Assembly (NCBI GenBank): GCA_958295955.1
Contig: OY282420.1
Coordinates: 2,308,435-2,372,434, forward strand
DNA: 64,000 bases
DNA from: an uncultured Bryobacterales bacterium
GTDB taxonomy: Bacteria > Acidobacteriota > Terriglobia > Bryobacterales > UBA6623
Reading direction: 5' to 3'
Within the stretch, counting starts at the first letter, position 1; every line of letters begins with the position of its first letter. This document shows positions 27,606-36,807 of this stretch, in pieces. Position numbers and translations under genes: made by a program. The notes beneath the pieces were generated by a model. That model was given only the letters and a program-made list of their open reading frames with translations. It searched no databases and had not been told where the DNA came from.

Positions 27606-29046
27606 CAGGCGCTTCGTTTCGCGCCGCGATTTCTTGTTCCGCGCAGGCGAGGGCATCGGCGGCATCGCGCTGGCCCACATGCTGCAAGGGGAAGGTCTGC
27701 TTGCCTCGCAAGCGGCTTGCGACACGGCGGGGATTACTTCGCCGACCGCGCCGCGCGAGCCCCATTTCAGGCCGCGGGCCAAAGCGGTGATCTCGCTGTT
27801 CATGAGCGGCGGCGTCAGTCACGTCGACAGCTTCGATTACAAGCCGATGCTGGAGAAGCATCACGGCAAGCCGTTGACGGGTAAAGGCAAGGTGCGCGTG
27901 CGCCAGGGATTTCCGGGTCCCCTGATGAAGAGCCCGTTCGGCTTCAAGCAGTACGGCGAAAGCGGCAAGCACGTTTCCGAGTTGTTCCCCTGCATGGGCG
28001 AGATGGTGGACGATCTGGCTTTCGTGCATTCCTGCCAGGGCCGTTCGAACGACCACGTGCTCGCGCATTACGAGTGGAATACCGGCTCGCTGCTGATGGG
28101 CCACCCGAGCGTCGGAAGCTGGGTGACCTACGGTTTGGGCTCGGAGAACCAGAGCCTGCCCGGATTCGTAGTCGTTTACGACCACCGCGGCGGCCCGTTC
28201 TCGGGACCCGCGAACTGGAGCAGCGGCTATTTGCCGGCGGCGTACCAGGGAACGGTCTTCCGTTCCGCGGGCGACCCCATACTCGACTTGCGGCCGCCCG
28301 GCGAGATGGTTTCCCCCGAGCAGCAGCGCGCGCGGTTGGATCATCTGGCGGTGCTGAACGAAGAGCATGCCAAAAAATACCCCGGCGCCGGCGACTTGGC
28401 CGCGCGCATCGCTTCTTACGAATTGGCCTACCGCATGCAGGGGTGCGCGCCCGAAGCGGTGGACCTCTCGCAAGAATCGGAAGCGGTGAAAAAGCTCTAT
28501 GCAATGGACGATCCCGTTACCGAGCCCTTCGGCAGGCAGTGCCTGCTTGCCCGCCGATTGGTCGAGCGCGGCGTGCGCTTCGTCCAGCTTTACAGCGGCG
28601 CGCTGCGCCAACAGAATATCGACACTTGGGACGCGCACAGCAACCTTGTCGAGAATCACACGCTGCACGCCAAGGAAGTCGACCGTCCGATCGCGGGCTT
28701 GCTCCAAGACCTCAAACAGACCGGTTTGCTGGAGGATACGCTTGTCGTCTGGCACTCGGAGTTCGGGCGCATGCCGATTTCGCAGCGCGGCGTCGGCCGC
28801 GACCACAATCCGGGCGCGATGACGGCGTGGATGGCCGGCGCGGGCATCGCGGGCGGGCAATCGATCGGCGCCACCGACGAGTTCGGCTACAAAGCCGAGC
28901 AACAGGTGATGACGTACCACGACCTGCATGCAACGATCCTTCACCTGCTGGGGATGGACCATACCCGGCTGACTTATTTCTTCAACGGGCGGCACATGCG
29001 CTTGACCGACGTGCATGGCGAGCCCATTCCGCAGATCGTCGGCTAA
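27583..29046 (+). CDS. DUF1501 family protein, Tat-exported
   Basis: The 487-aa protein starts with a twin-arginine type signal (SRRDFLFRAGEGIGGIALAH). The alkaline-phosphatase-like fold is suggested by KAVISLFMSGGVSHVDSFDY, the His/Asp motif VHSCQGRSNDHVLAHYEW, VVWHSEFGRMPISQ and GRDHNPGAMTAWMAGAGI. Metal-site residues of the sulfatase/phosphatase superfamily appear to be present (D in HVDSFD, H in DHNPGA). Its start lies inside the end of the PSD1 gene, so the two are translationally coupled and probably act together outside the cytoplasm. Confidence 0.9.
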   Translation: MSSFTSTDRRFVSRRDFLFRAGEGIGGIALAHMLQGEGLLASQAACDTAGITSPTAPREPHFRPRAKAVISLFMSGGVSHVDSFDYKPMLEKHHGKPLTGKGKVRVRQGFPGPLMKSPFGFKQYGESGKHVSELFPCMGEMVDDLAFVHSCQGRSNDHVLAHYEWNTGSLLMGHPSVGSWVTYGLGSENQSLPGFVVVYDHRGGPFSGPANWSSGYLPAAYQGTVFRSAGDPILDLRPPGEMVSPEQQRARLDHLAVLNEEHAKKYPGAGDLAARIASYELAYRMQGCAPEAVDLSQESEAVKKLYAMDDPVTEPFGRQCLLARRLVERGVRFVQLYSGALRQQNIDTWDAHSNLVENHTLHAKEVDRPIAGLLQDLKQTGLLEDTLVVWHSEFGRMPISQRGVGRDHNPGAMTAWMAGAGIAGGQSIGATDEFGYKAEQQVMTYHDLHATILHLLGMDHTRLTYFFNGRHMRLTDVHGEPIPQIVG

Positions 29047-29181
29047 GGCCCCGCGGAACGAGGTCGAGGCCGTCCGCCTCCGGGAAGGCGTCTTCTTCTA
29101 CGGCGCGCCGGAGCGCGCCCGCCGGCGCCGGCGAATTCCTCTGCTGATAAACTCGAAAAAGAGCGGCGCGCCGGAAAACCG

Positions 29182-30414
29182 ATGCGGATAGACAGAAGAA
29201 CCGCCGCCGTCTGCGACATCGACGGCGTCAAGGTTGGCGGACGGAACCCGATTGTCGTCCAGTCGATGACGAATACGGACACCGCCGACACGTCCGCCAC
29301 CGTCAATCAGACAATAGCGCTGGCCAACGCCGGCTCCGAGCTCGTCCGCGTAACGGTCAATCACGACGAGGCGGCCGCCGCCGTGCCGACGATCGTTCGC
29401 GCCCTGCGCGATTTCGGCTGCGGCGCGCCCATCGTGGGCGATTTTCACTACAACGGCCATTTGCTGCTGCGGCGCTATCCCGATTGCGCAAAGCTGCTCG
29501 CGAAGTACCGCATCAATCCCGGCAACGTCGATATCGGCAGGAAGCACGACGACAATTTCCGGACGATGATCGAGACGGCGATCGAGTACGGCAAGCCGGT
29601 CCGCATCGGCGTCAACTGGGGATCGCTCGACCAGCGGCTGCTCACCGAGTTGATGGACAAAAACGCCCGCCTGCCCGAACCGCAAGACGCCGGCGAAGTG
29701 ATGCGCGAGGCCATCGTCGCCAGTGCTCTGCGCTCCGCCGAAGCTGCCGAAGGCTACGGCTTGGGGCGCGACCGCATCGTGCTCAGCGCCAAGGTCTCGA
29801 ACGTTCGCGATCTGATCGGGGTTTACCGCGATCTGGCGTCCCGCTGCGACTACCCGCTGCACCTCGGGCTCACCGAAGCCGGCATGGGCAACAAGGGCAT
29901 CGTTGCCTCGACCGCGGCGATGGCCGTCCTGCTGCAGGAAGGCATCGGCGACACCATTCGCGTCTCGCTGACTCCGCAGCCGAACGGCGACCGCGCCGAA
30001 GAGGTCCGCGTCGCGCAACAGATTCTGCAGTCGCTCGAAATCCGCAGCTTTACGCCGCAGGTCACGGCGTGCCCCGGCTGCGGCCGAACCACGAGCACGT
30101 TCTTTCAGCAGATGGCCGAAGAAATCGAAAGCTATTTGCACTCCCGAATGCCCGTCTGGAAGACCCGCTACGAAGGCGTCGAAGAGATGAACGTAGCCGT
30201 GATGGGCTGCGTGGTCAACGGTCCCGGCGAATCGAAGCACGCCGATCTGGGCATCTCTCTGCCGGGCGCGTTCGAGGAACCCAAAGCTCCCGTTTACATC
30301 GACGGACGCCTCAACCGCACCCTCAAGGGCGACCGCATCGTCGCCGAATTCATTGAAATCCTCGACGAATACGTCGAGAACCGCTACGCTCCGAAAGCGG
30401 TCGGGACGGCCTGA
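29182..30414 (+). CDS. ispG: 4-hydroxy-3-methylbut-2-en-1-yl diphosphate synthase (IspG/GcpE)
   Basis: The 410-aa length is typical of the compact bacterial form. The TIM-barrel part includes [18 protein letters not shown] and ADFHYNG-like [17 protein letters not shown], then [10 protein letters not shown]. The C-terminal 4Fe-4S part carries [13 protein letters not shown] and [20 protein letters not shown], which supply the three cysteines and the Glu ligand. It performs the penultimate reductive step of the MEP isoprenoid pathway. No other isoprenoid gene is adjacent, though polyprenyl-phosphate-using enzymes occur in the window. Confidence 0.96.
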   Translation: MRIDRRTAAVCDIDGVKVGGRNPIVVQSMTNTDTADTSATVNQTIALANAGSELVRVTVNHDEAAAAVPTIVRALRDFGCGAPIVGDFHYNGHLLLRRYPDCAKLLAKYRINPGNVDIGRKHDDNFRTMIETAIEYGKPVRIGVNWGSLDQRLLTELMDKNARLPEPQDAGEVMREAIVASALRSAEAAEGYGLGRDRIVLSAKVSNVRDLIGVYRDLASRCDYPLHLGLTEAGMGNKGIVASTAAMAVLLQEGIGDTIRVSLTPQPNGDRAEEVRVAQQILQSLEIRSFTPQVTACPGCGRTTSTFFQQMAEEIESYLHSRMPVWKTRYEGVEEMNVAVMGCVVNGPGESKHADLGISLPGAFEEPKAPVYIDGRLNRTLKGDRIVAEFIEILDEYVENRYAPKAVGTA

Positions 30415-30465
30415 TCGGAAAGCCGCGGCGCCGGCGCGAACCCCCGCATCCCAGGTAAATCGCTC

Positions 30466-30834
30466 TTGGATACGCGCACGAAAATCCGCCCGCCGGACGC
30501 TATCGCTCCCCGGCCCGATACCGTCGTCGTCCGGGGCTGGTTCGACATTCTGACCGCCGAGCATTGCCGCGCGCTGGCGGACGCCAAAACCGCTGCGGCC
30601 GGCCTGGTGGCGCTGGTCTTCCGCGAATCCGCCGGCCGCGCGACCGTGCTCGACGCCGGCGACCGCGCCCAACTCGTCGCCGGCTTGGGCTGCGTGGACG
30701 AGGTGGTAATCTGTGACGAATCCGAGGCGGACGCTCTGATCGCGGCTTGGCGGCCGGCGGCCGCCGTCGATGTCGAAGCATTCGTGAAGCGCGACGTGGT
30801 CGCCGATGTCATTGCCGGTAAGCGCAGCGGGTAA
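30466..30834 (+). CDS. degenerate cytidylyltransferase-like protein (RfaE/HldE C-domain-like)
   Basis: The 122-aa product (TTG start) matches the nucleotidyltransferase part of heptose-phosphate adenylyltransferases: GWFDILTAEHCRALADAKTA for the usual GCFDxLHxGHxxxLxxA, then DAGDRAQLVAGLGCVDEVVI and CDESEADALI. The HxGH active-site motif is TAEH, keeping only the last His, and the SSS/T motif near the end is not seen. Catalysis is doubtful. Its 3' end overlaps the heptosyltransferase-like gene by 29 bp, so the pair is co-translated. It may be a regulatory or vestigial partner in LPS heptose assembly. Confidence 0.65.
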   Translation: MDTRTKIRPPDAIAPRPDTVVVRGWFDILTAEHCRALADAKTAAAGLVALVFRESAGRATVLDAGDRAQLVAGLGCVDEVVICDESEADALIAAWRPAAAVDVEAFVKRDVVADVIAGKRSG

Positions 30835-31834
30835 ATCCGTCGAAAACATCCTGCTCGTGCGCCTGGGAGCAATGGGCGACGTCATCCAGACTTTGCCCGC
30901 GGCCGCCGAGCTCAAGCGCTGCTTTCCGCAAGCCGCCCTGACCTGGGCGATCGAGAGCCGCTGGGCGCCGTTGCTTCACGGGAACCCTCATGTGGACAGA
31001 GTTTTCGAGATTCCGCTCAACCGCCTGCGCAAGGCGAAATGGAGTCGGGCGGCGCGCCGCGAGATCGCCGGCTGCCTGTCCGGCTTGCGGCAGGCAAAGT
31101 TCGACCTTGCCGTCGATTTCCAGGGCCTTGTCAAGTCGGCCGCCGTCGCCTTTCTCAGCCGGGCGGGCCGCATCTACGGATTCGACCGCTGCCGGCTTCG
31201 CGAGCCGTTCGCGGCGGTGTTCTACTCGAACCGCATCGAGGCCGGGTCGAAGCACGTCGTCGACCGCTACCGCGAGTTGGCCGCAGCCGTGCGCGGGCTG
31301 CGGCCCGCGGGCGCGGCGGATTTTCCGCTGCCGCCCGGCGAGACCAAGGCCGCTTTGCCGGACGATTACGTGATCGCCTCTCCCCATGCCGGCTGGGGCG
31401 CCAAGCAGTGGCCGTTCGAGCGCTACGCAGCGCTCGCCGATCTGCTTTGGAGCCGCCGCCGCATTCCCCTGCTGCTCGACTGCGCCCCGCGCGATGAGGC
31501 GGCGGCGGTTTCGATCGCTCGTCTGGCCGCCCCCGGCGCGGTCGTCCCCCACCCGTCCGACATCGCGGCGTTGATCGCGGCTACCCGCCGCGCTTCAGCC
31601 GTCGTGGGCCTCGACAGCGGACCGCTCCACTTGGCCGCGGCGCTGGGCAAGCCGGGCGTCGCGATCTTCGGCCCGACCGACCCCGCCCGCAACGGCCCTT
31701 ACGGCAAGTCGATTGAAGTGCTGCGCAGCCCGGATGCGGAAACCACCTACCGCCGCGGCAAAGCGCCCGCCGCCGCGATGCGGGCGGTCGCCCCGCAAGC
31801 CGTCTTCGAGAAGCTGGACCGCCTGCTCGACTGA
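30806..31834 (+). CDS. GT9 heptosyltransferase-like glycosyltransferase
   Basis: The 342-aa GT-B protein begins with ENILLVRLGAMGDVIQTLPA, the GT9 opening with a conserved Gly-Asp. Further N-terminal-domain elements are KFDLAVDFQGLVKSAAVAFL and YGFDRCRLREPFAAVFYS. The C-terminal nucleotide-sugar domain has PHAGWGAKQWPFERYAALAD and AVVGLDSGPLHLAAALGKPG with IFGPTDPARNGPYG. Family members (WaaC type) add heptose from ADP-heptose to lipid A core. The gene overlaps the degenerate nucleotidyltransferase gene. Confidence 0.88.
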   Translation: MSLPVSAAGKSVENILLVRLGAMGDVIQTLPAAAELKRCFPQAALTWAIESRWAPLLHGNPHVDRVFEIPLNRLRKAKWSRAARREIAGCLSGLRQAKFDLAVDFQGLVKSAAVAFLSRAGRIYGFDRCRLREPFAAVFYSNRIEAGSKHVVDRYRELAAAVRGLRPAGAADFPLPPGETKAALPDDYVIASPHAGWGAKQWPFERYAALADLLWSRRRIPLLLDCAPRDEAAAVSIARLAAPGAVVPHPSDIAALIAATRRASAVVGLDSGPLHLAAALGKPGVAIFGPTDPARNGPYGKSIEVLRSPDAETTYRRGKAPAAAMRAVAPQAVFEKLDRLLD

Positions 31835-31948
31835 GCGGCCCGCGGCAAAAATCGCGCAGACTGCGTTACGCGGCGCGGTGAAGCGGACATTTGGATGGCG
31901 ATAGTCGGACGCTTGATTTGCGTCTGCTCGGCTCGGGCGGGCGCGGTT

Positions 31949-33463
31949 TCAGTTGCCCGCTCCGCCCGGAATCTTGAACGCATAGGCATGCCGTCCGGGA
32001 ACCTCGTCCACGGACAACGCCGGAACCGTAATGACCAGACCGCCTTTCCGCTGCTTCCACTTGAGAGGCCGCTCCATGCCGAGCATCGAAACCTCGGCTT
32101 CTTCCGGCGCCCTCACGCCCTTGAGAACGAGCTTGCCTTGCGGCCATCCCGGAACGATGGCGTACAGGTCGGGACCTTTGCGCGTAAAGAAAACCTCTTT
32201 GCGGGCCTTGCCGTTTACGGGGGTCGACCCGGCCAGTTCGAGAATGTCGTACTTTTCCCGATACTGCCCATATCCCTGAGCCGGCCGCTCGCCCTCGGTC
32301 CATTGCGCCGAGGTCTTCCATGTGCGCGTGCCGAAAATCGCCTCGCCGTTGACCTCGAGCCAGGCGCCGAGCTCCAGTAAGCGGTCCTGCTGCAGCTCCG
32401 GGATGCGCCCGTCCGCCGTCGGCCCTACGTCGAGCAGGAAGTTGCCGCCGCGGCTGACCAGATCGATCAGTATCCAGACCAGTTCCTTGCCCGTTCTATA
32501 GTTGCCGAGCGGCTCGTTGCGGTTATAGCCGAACGAGTGGCCCATGCCGCGGTTTTCTTCCCAGGGGTGAGACGAGTCGGCCATGCCCGCGCCGTACTCG
32601 GTCGTGTAGTAGCCCCCGTGCTTGTGGCGGATTCCTTTCCCCCAGCGGTCGTTCACGACCACCTCGCCGCGGCTTGGGGACTCGTTGAAAAGCCAAGCCA
32701 GCAGTTCCGGGCTGCGCCACTTTTGGTATTCCATGTCCCATTCGCCGTCGCTGAAGATGATCGCGGGCTCGTAGCGCGTCACCACGTCTTTGAACTGCGG
32801 GATCATGTGTTCGTTGACGTAGCGCTCGCGGTCGCTGAGCCACAGCGGATTGAACCACTCGTACAGCGAATAGTAGAAACCCATCTTGAGCCCGGCTGCC
32901 CGAACCGAGGAGCCCAGATCGCCCAGCAGATCCCGTTGCGGGCCGATCTCGACGCTGTTCCACTTGCGGCCCCAGGTTTTGCCGGCTTCCTTGCTGGGCC
33001 ACAGCGCATATCCGTCGTGATGCTTCGACGTAAGCACCACGTATTTCGCGCCCGACCGCCGAAAAACATCGGCCCACTGGTCGGGGTCGAACAGTTCCGC
33101 CTTGAACAACGGGGCGAAGTCCTCGTATGCGAAGTCTTTTCCATAGACGCGCTCATGAAACTCGCGCGTCGCCCGGGCGTTGCGCGACTGGCGCTCGTTC
33201 GGGTTTGCGCGCTCGCCGTCGAGCGAATGCCAGTACCATTCCGAATACGAATCGGGGTAGGCGAACGCAGGCGCCGAATAGACGCCCCAGTGAATGAAAA
33301 TGCCGAGCTTGGCGTCCAGATACCACTCCGGGGTGGGGCGCGCATCGAGCGATTCCCAATCGGGCTCGTAAGGCTGCGCCTGCATCCGCGCGCCCGGAAA
33401 CGCGGCCGGCGATAAAGCCGCCGTCAGGCAACAGACAAACAGGGCAAATTTCCGCAACTGCAT
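31949..33463 (-). CDS. secreted alpha-L-fucosidase, GH29
   Basis: The ATG at 33463 gives 504 aa with a signal peptide (MQLRKFALFVCCLTAALSPA). The GH29 catalytic barrel shows WYLDAKLGIFIHWGVYSAPA, VLTSKHHDGYALWPSKEA and the nucleophile region PAIIFSDGEWDM, with Asp in SDGEW. NEPLGNYRTGKELVWILIDL and SRGGNFLLDVGPTADGRIPE precede the C-terminal beta-sandwich. It removes alpha-linked fucose from glycans by a retaining mechanism. Nearby sulfatases and the CE6-like esterase suggest decorated fucose-containing polysaccharides as food. Confidence 0.92.
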   Translation of the reverse strand: MQLRKFALFVCCLTAALSPAAFPGARMQAQPYEPDWESLDARPTPEWYLDAKLGIFIHWGVYSAPAFAYPDSYSEWYWHSLDGERANPNERQSRNARATREFHERVYGKDFAYEDFAPLFKAELFDPDQWADVFRRSGAKYVVLTSKHHDGYALWPSKEAGKTWGRKWNSVEIGPQRDLLGDLGSSVRAAGLKMGFYYSLYEWFNPLWLSDRERYVNEHMIPQFKDVVTRYEPAIIFSDGEWDMEYQKWRSPELLAWLFNESPSRGEVVVNDRWGKGIRHKHGGYYTTEYGAGMADSSHPWEENRGMGHSFGYNRNEPLGNYRTGKELVWILIDLVSRGGNFLLDVGPTADGRIPELQQDRLLELGAWLEVNGEAIFGTRTWKTSAQWTEGERPAQGYGQYREKYDILELAGSTPVNGKARKEVFFTRKGPDLYAIVPGWPQGKLVLKGVRAPEEAEVSMLGMERPLKWKQRKGGLVITVPALSVDEVPGRHAYAFKIPGGAGN

Positions 33464-33548
33464 CGAATCTTCAATCGCCTCGTCAATGAAACGATACCAC
33501 CCGGCGCGGCAGGCTGTCGACCGCATGGATTGCTAAACTGATCGCTCT

Positions 33549-34829
33549 ATGGCGGGCCGCAACACGCTGCCGGCGCGCGGCGGCCGGAACGGAAGGGAAG
33601 GGCCGGACTTCGCCGCGTCCCTGGCCTCGCTCGCAAGCGTGCGGCGGGGGTTCGTCCTCATTGCCAGGCATAAGCGCTGGATCGACCGGCAACACCTGGC
33701 GGTCTGCCGCATTCCCGCGCCGACCTTCCGCGAGCAGCAGCGGGCGCAGTATCTCTGCAAAAAATTCGCGGAACTCGGCCACCGCCCGCACCTCGACGAA
33801 GCCGGCAACGTCGTGGTTCCCGTCACTTACGCGAAGAATCGGCCCTATGTAGCCGTAAGCGCCCACATGGACACGATCCTCGCTCCCGCGCGCCCGGAAG
33901 ATGTCCGCGTCCGAGCGGACGGCACGATGGAAGGCCCCGGAGTCACCGACAACGGCGCCGGCCTCAGCGCCCTGCTGGCGCTGGCCAAAGTTCTGGACGC
34001 TCCGTTGCTCCCGGATGCCGGGCGCAACGTCCTGCTGATCGCCAACGTCGCCGAAGAAGGCGAAGGCGATCTGCAAGGAATGCGCTATCTTGCGGAGCAC
34101 TCTCGCTATGCCGGGCAGGTTGACCGCTACCTTGTCGTCGATGGCGCTTCGGTCGGCCACATCGCTGCGGAGGCGCTCGGCAGCCGCCGCTTCGAGTTGA
34201 CCATCGAAGGATACGGCGGCCACAGTTGGAACGATTTCGGCCGCGCCAACCCCGTGCATGCGCTGTCGCGCGCGGTTGCGCTGATGACCGACGCCGAGTT
34301 GCCCGACAACCCGCGGGCCACCCTGACCGTCGGAGTCATTCAGGGAGGCGCGGGCATCAACGCCATCCCGACTTCGGCGCGGGCGAAAATCGATGTGCGC
34401 TCCAGAGACGGCGCGGGCATTCAAAAGGTGGTCGGCATCATCGAGGATTCCGTCCGCCTGGCCGTTCGCGAGGAAAACCGGCGCTCCAGCGACCGCCTGA
34501 ACGCTTACCGCCTGCGCGAAGTCGGCAACCGTCCCGCCGTAGCCCCGCTGGAGAGCAACCCCGTGGCCGACTGCTTCCAGGCGGTGGATCGTTATCTGAA
34601 CATTTCATCCCGCATGGACTACGCTTCCACCGACGCCAACATCCCCTTGGCCAAGGGTCTGCCGGCCGTAACCGTGGGCGGGGGCGGGCGCGGCGGCGAC
34701 GCCCACATGCCGAGCGAATGGTACGACCCGGAGGGCAGGGAACTCGGGCTCCGGCGCCTGCTGCTTGCCTTGGCCGGCTTGATCGCGCCCGACGGCAATT
34801 GTGTTCCCAAGGGAACTTTGCTCCAATAG
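33549..34829 (+). CDS. M20 family metallopeptidase
   Basis: The 426-aa protein has the two-zinc M20 core: AVSAHMDTILAP (His and Asp), GPGVTDNGAGLSALLALAKV (bridging Asp), NVAEEGEGDLQGMR (catalytic Glu and Glu ligand), and a late His in RGGDAHMPSEWYDPEG. The dimerisation lid lies between (RFELTIEGYGGHSWNDFGRA and VIQGGAGINAIPTSARAKID). It is nearest to tripeptidase T/carnosinase-like dipeptidases. There is no signal peptide; the Arg/Gly-rich first 20 residues may be an over-extended start. Confidence 0.88.
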   Translation: MAGRNTLPARGGRNGREGPDFAASLASLASVRRGFVLIARHKRWIDRQHLAVCRIPAPTFREQQRAQYLCKKFAELGHRPHLDEAGNVVVPVTYAKNRPYVAVSAHMDTILAPARPEDVRVRADGTMEGPGVTDNGAGLSALLALAKVLDAPLLPDAGRNVLLIANVAEEGEGDLQGMRYLAEHSRYAGQVDRYLVVDGASVGHIAAEALGSRRFELTIEGYGGHSWNDFGRANPVHALSRAVALMTDAELPDNPRATLTVGVIQGGAGINAIPTSARAKIDVRSRDGAGIQKVVGIIEDSVRLAVREENRRSSDRLNAYRLREVGNRPAVAPLESNPVADCFQAVDRYLNISSRMDYASTDANIPLAKGLPAVTVGGGGRGGDAHMPSEWYDPEGRELGLRRLLLALAGLIAPDGNCVPKGTLLQ

Positions 34830-34854
34830 CTGCGTATTTTCGACTGTGAGTTGC

Positions 34855-35844
34855 ATGGCGAAACAGAGGTTTGCGGGCATCTGCGGGGCGGTTCTGGCCG
34901 CAAGTCTGCTGGCGCCCGCGGCCGCCTCCGCCCGCGTCATGGTGGCCGAAAACATCTACGTCGGTCCGGACGAGGTAGTGGACACGGTCGTTTGCATCGC
35001 CTGCTCGGTCCGCGTGGATGGCGTCGTTGAGCAGGAGGTCGTCGTGATCGCCGGCGACGCCGACATTCAGGGCCGCGTGGACGGGGACATCGTGGTGCTG
35101 GCGGGCAGTCTGGACTCTGCCGGGCCGGTCGCCGGCGACGTCGTCGTGGTTGCCGGACGCGCCAAGCTGAGCGCCGATGTCGCCGGCGACGCGGTAACCG
35201 TCGCGGGCGGCCTCAGTTTGTCCCCCGGAATCGCGCTTGACGGCGACGCCGTCGCAGTTTTCGGCAGCATTCACGGCGCCGACCGAGCGGCCGTCGCCGG
35301 CGACGTGGTGGAGGTCGCCGGCGAATCGATGGCGCCTTTGGCCGTCTCCGGATTATTGATCGCGCTCTGCGTCTTTCTGCTCGTCGTCCTGTTGATCCAT
35401 CCGTTGCTCGTCATGCTGGGCTTCGCCGTCCTCAGAGAGCGGCGGTTCCGCGTTCTGGCCGATACGGCCGCGCAGCGCGGCGGCTTCTCGTTCCTGTTCG
35501 GCATCGGAACGTCTTTCGCGCTGTTCGTTGTCAGCATCGTCGCGGCGCTGACTTTTCCCGTGCCGCTGCCCGCATTTCTGTTCTTTATCGTGCTTTCGAT
35601 CGTCGGCTACTGCGGGGTCAGTTATTGGGTCGGACGCGGCATATTGCCCAACGCCGGCGTTCTCGGCGCCGCATGCACCGGCGCCCTGCTGATTACGTTC
35701 ATCCAGTTCATCCCCGTAATCGGCTGGTTCGTGATGTTCGCGTTCTGGAATATCGCCATCGGTTCCGCGGTCTTGAGCGGCTTCGGAACTTCTGTCGATT
35801 GGCTGCTGCCGCGCACGGAATCCAACCCCTGGACATCGCCGTAA
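34855..35844 (+). CDS. bactofilin-like beta-helix protein with membrane domain
   Basis: The ATG at 34855 gives 329 aa. After a signal peptide (FAGICGAVLAASLLAPAAAS), residues about 30-160 are short repeats of alternating valine and Gly-Asp turns (EVVVIAGDADIQGRVDGDIV, VLAGSLDSAGPVAGDVVVVA, GDAVTVAGGLSLSPGIALDG). This is the pattern of a right-handed beta-helix as in bactofilins/polymer-forming proteins. From about 165 on come four or five membrane helices (LAVSGLLIALCVFLLVVLLI, FALFVVSIVAALTFPVPLPA, FLFFIVLSIVGYCGVSYWVG). It could anchor a periplasmic polymer to the membrane; the function is not known. Confidence 0.72.
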   Translation: MAKQRFAGICGAVLAASLLAPAAASARVMVAENIYVGPDEVVDTVVCIACSVRVDGVVEQEVVVIAGDADIQGRVDGDIVVLAGSLDSAGPVAGDVVVVAGRAKLSADVAGDAVTVAGGLSLSPGIALDGDAVAVFGSIHGADRAAVAGDVVEVAGESMAPLAVSGLLIALCVFLLVVLLIHPLLVMLGFAVLRERRFRVLADTAAQRGGFSFLFGIGTSFALFVVSIVAALTFPVPLPAFLFFIVLSIVGYCGVSYWVGRGILPNAGVLGAACTGALLITFIQFIPVIGWFVMFAFWNIAIGSAVLSGFGTSVDWLLPRTESNPWTSP

Positions 35845-35850
35845 AGCCGG

Positions 35851-36753
35851 TTACCGCGGGCGAAGCGCATGCATCGCCTCGGCGAATCTCTTGCCGAGTT
35901 CGATGTAGCCCGCCGTGTCGTAGTGATAGGGGTCGGAATAGCCGTACTTGTCGGTCTCGGTGACGATCGCGGCGGCGGCGTCCGAATCGACGAAGTCTTG
36001 CTGCGCCCGGCGCACGATGCCGCCGTAATTCCAAACCTTGCCGTCCCGATCGTTGCCGGAATCCGAGATGCGCCCGATGACCAACGGCAGGTCGTCCGTG
36101 CGCAGCGCCGCGCGCATCAAGTCCATCAGGCGCTTCAGGTTGCGCCCGTAGCGTTTCGCGACCGCGGCGCTTCCGGCGTCGCTCTCGCCCTGCATCCAGA
36201 GGATGCCGGCCGGGATCAATGCGTCGTCCTCGCCGTCGCCGTCGATGTCGCGGCGGGCGAATGCGTTGCGCAAGGCGGCCAGAAAATAGTCGTACTGGTT
36301 CAGCCCCGAATGTTCGCGCGGGCCGCCGATGAAGTCCGCTTCCCAACTGCCGAACCAGCGCGCCGCGGTCTCGTCGATCGACGTGCCGCCCCGCGAGTAT
36401 TTGATCAACGCAACATTCTCGCCGGGGCGAAGCTCCCGGATGCGCCGGGCGAAGGTCAACTCGACGCCGAAACGTTCCGAGTAGGCATTGCTCTTGCCGT
36501 CGGAACGAAAACCCGCGCCGTGGCCGGGCCGCAGCTTTGCCCAGATGCCTTCGCCGCCGCCGCTCTCGGCGTCGGGCCGCGGGTCGCCGTGGAAGATCGG
36601 AACCGAGGCCGGCGCGGCCTCCATGCCGGCCGGCAACTCGCTGACCTGCCCGTAGCCGTCCATGTTCGATTGGCCGCCGAGGTAGTAAACGTAGTAAGTC
36701 TCCGCCGGAAGGCAGGCCGCGCCGATGACGATGCCCATGACTGCGCGCAACAT
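35851..36753 (-). CDS. secreted sialate-O-acetylesterase-like (CE6/SASA) protein
   Basis: The 300-aa protein has a short signal segment (LRAVMGIVIGAACLPAE) and an SGNH-hydrolase fold: nucleophile Ser in YYLGGQSNMDGYG, oxyanion Gly/Asn in ALIKYSRGGTSID, WMQGESDAGSA, and the Asp/His end in YGYSDPYHYDTAGYIELGKR. CE6-type enzymes remove acetyl groups from xylan or sialic acids. Acetyl-ester removal fits the glycan-degrading neighbourhood. It is convergent with the bactofilin-like gene, leaving only 6 bp between their stops. Confidence 0.86.
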   Translation of the reverse strand: MLRAVMGIVIGAACLPAETYYVYYLGGQSNMDGYGQVSELPAGMEAAPASVPIFHGDPRPDAESGGGEGIWAKLRPGHGAGFRSDGKSNAYSERFGVELTFARRIRELRPGENVALIKYSRGGTSIDETAARWFGSWEADFIGGPREHSGLNQYDYFLAALRNAFARRDIDGDGEDDALIPAGILWMQGESDAGSAAVAKRYGRNLKRLMDLMRAALRTDDLPLVIGRISDSGNDRDGKVWNYGGIVRRAQQDFVDSDAAAAIVTETDKYGYSDPYHYDTAGYIELGKRFAEAMHALRPR

Positions 36754-36807
36754 GATGAGTCCTATCGTAAACGATGGCGAGGGTATCAGACGCTATCATT
36801 CTAAGCA

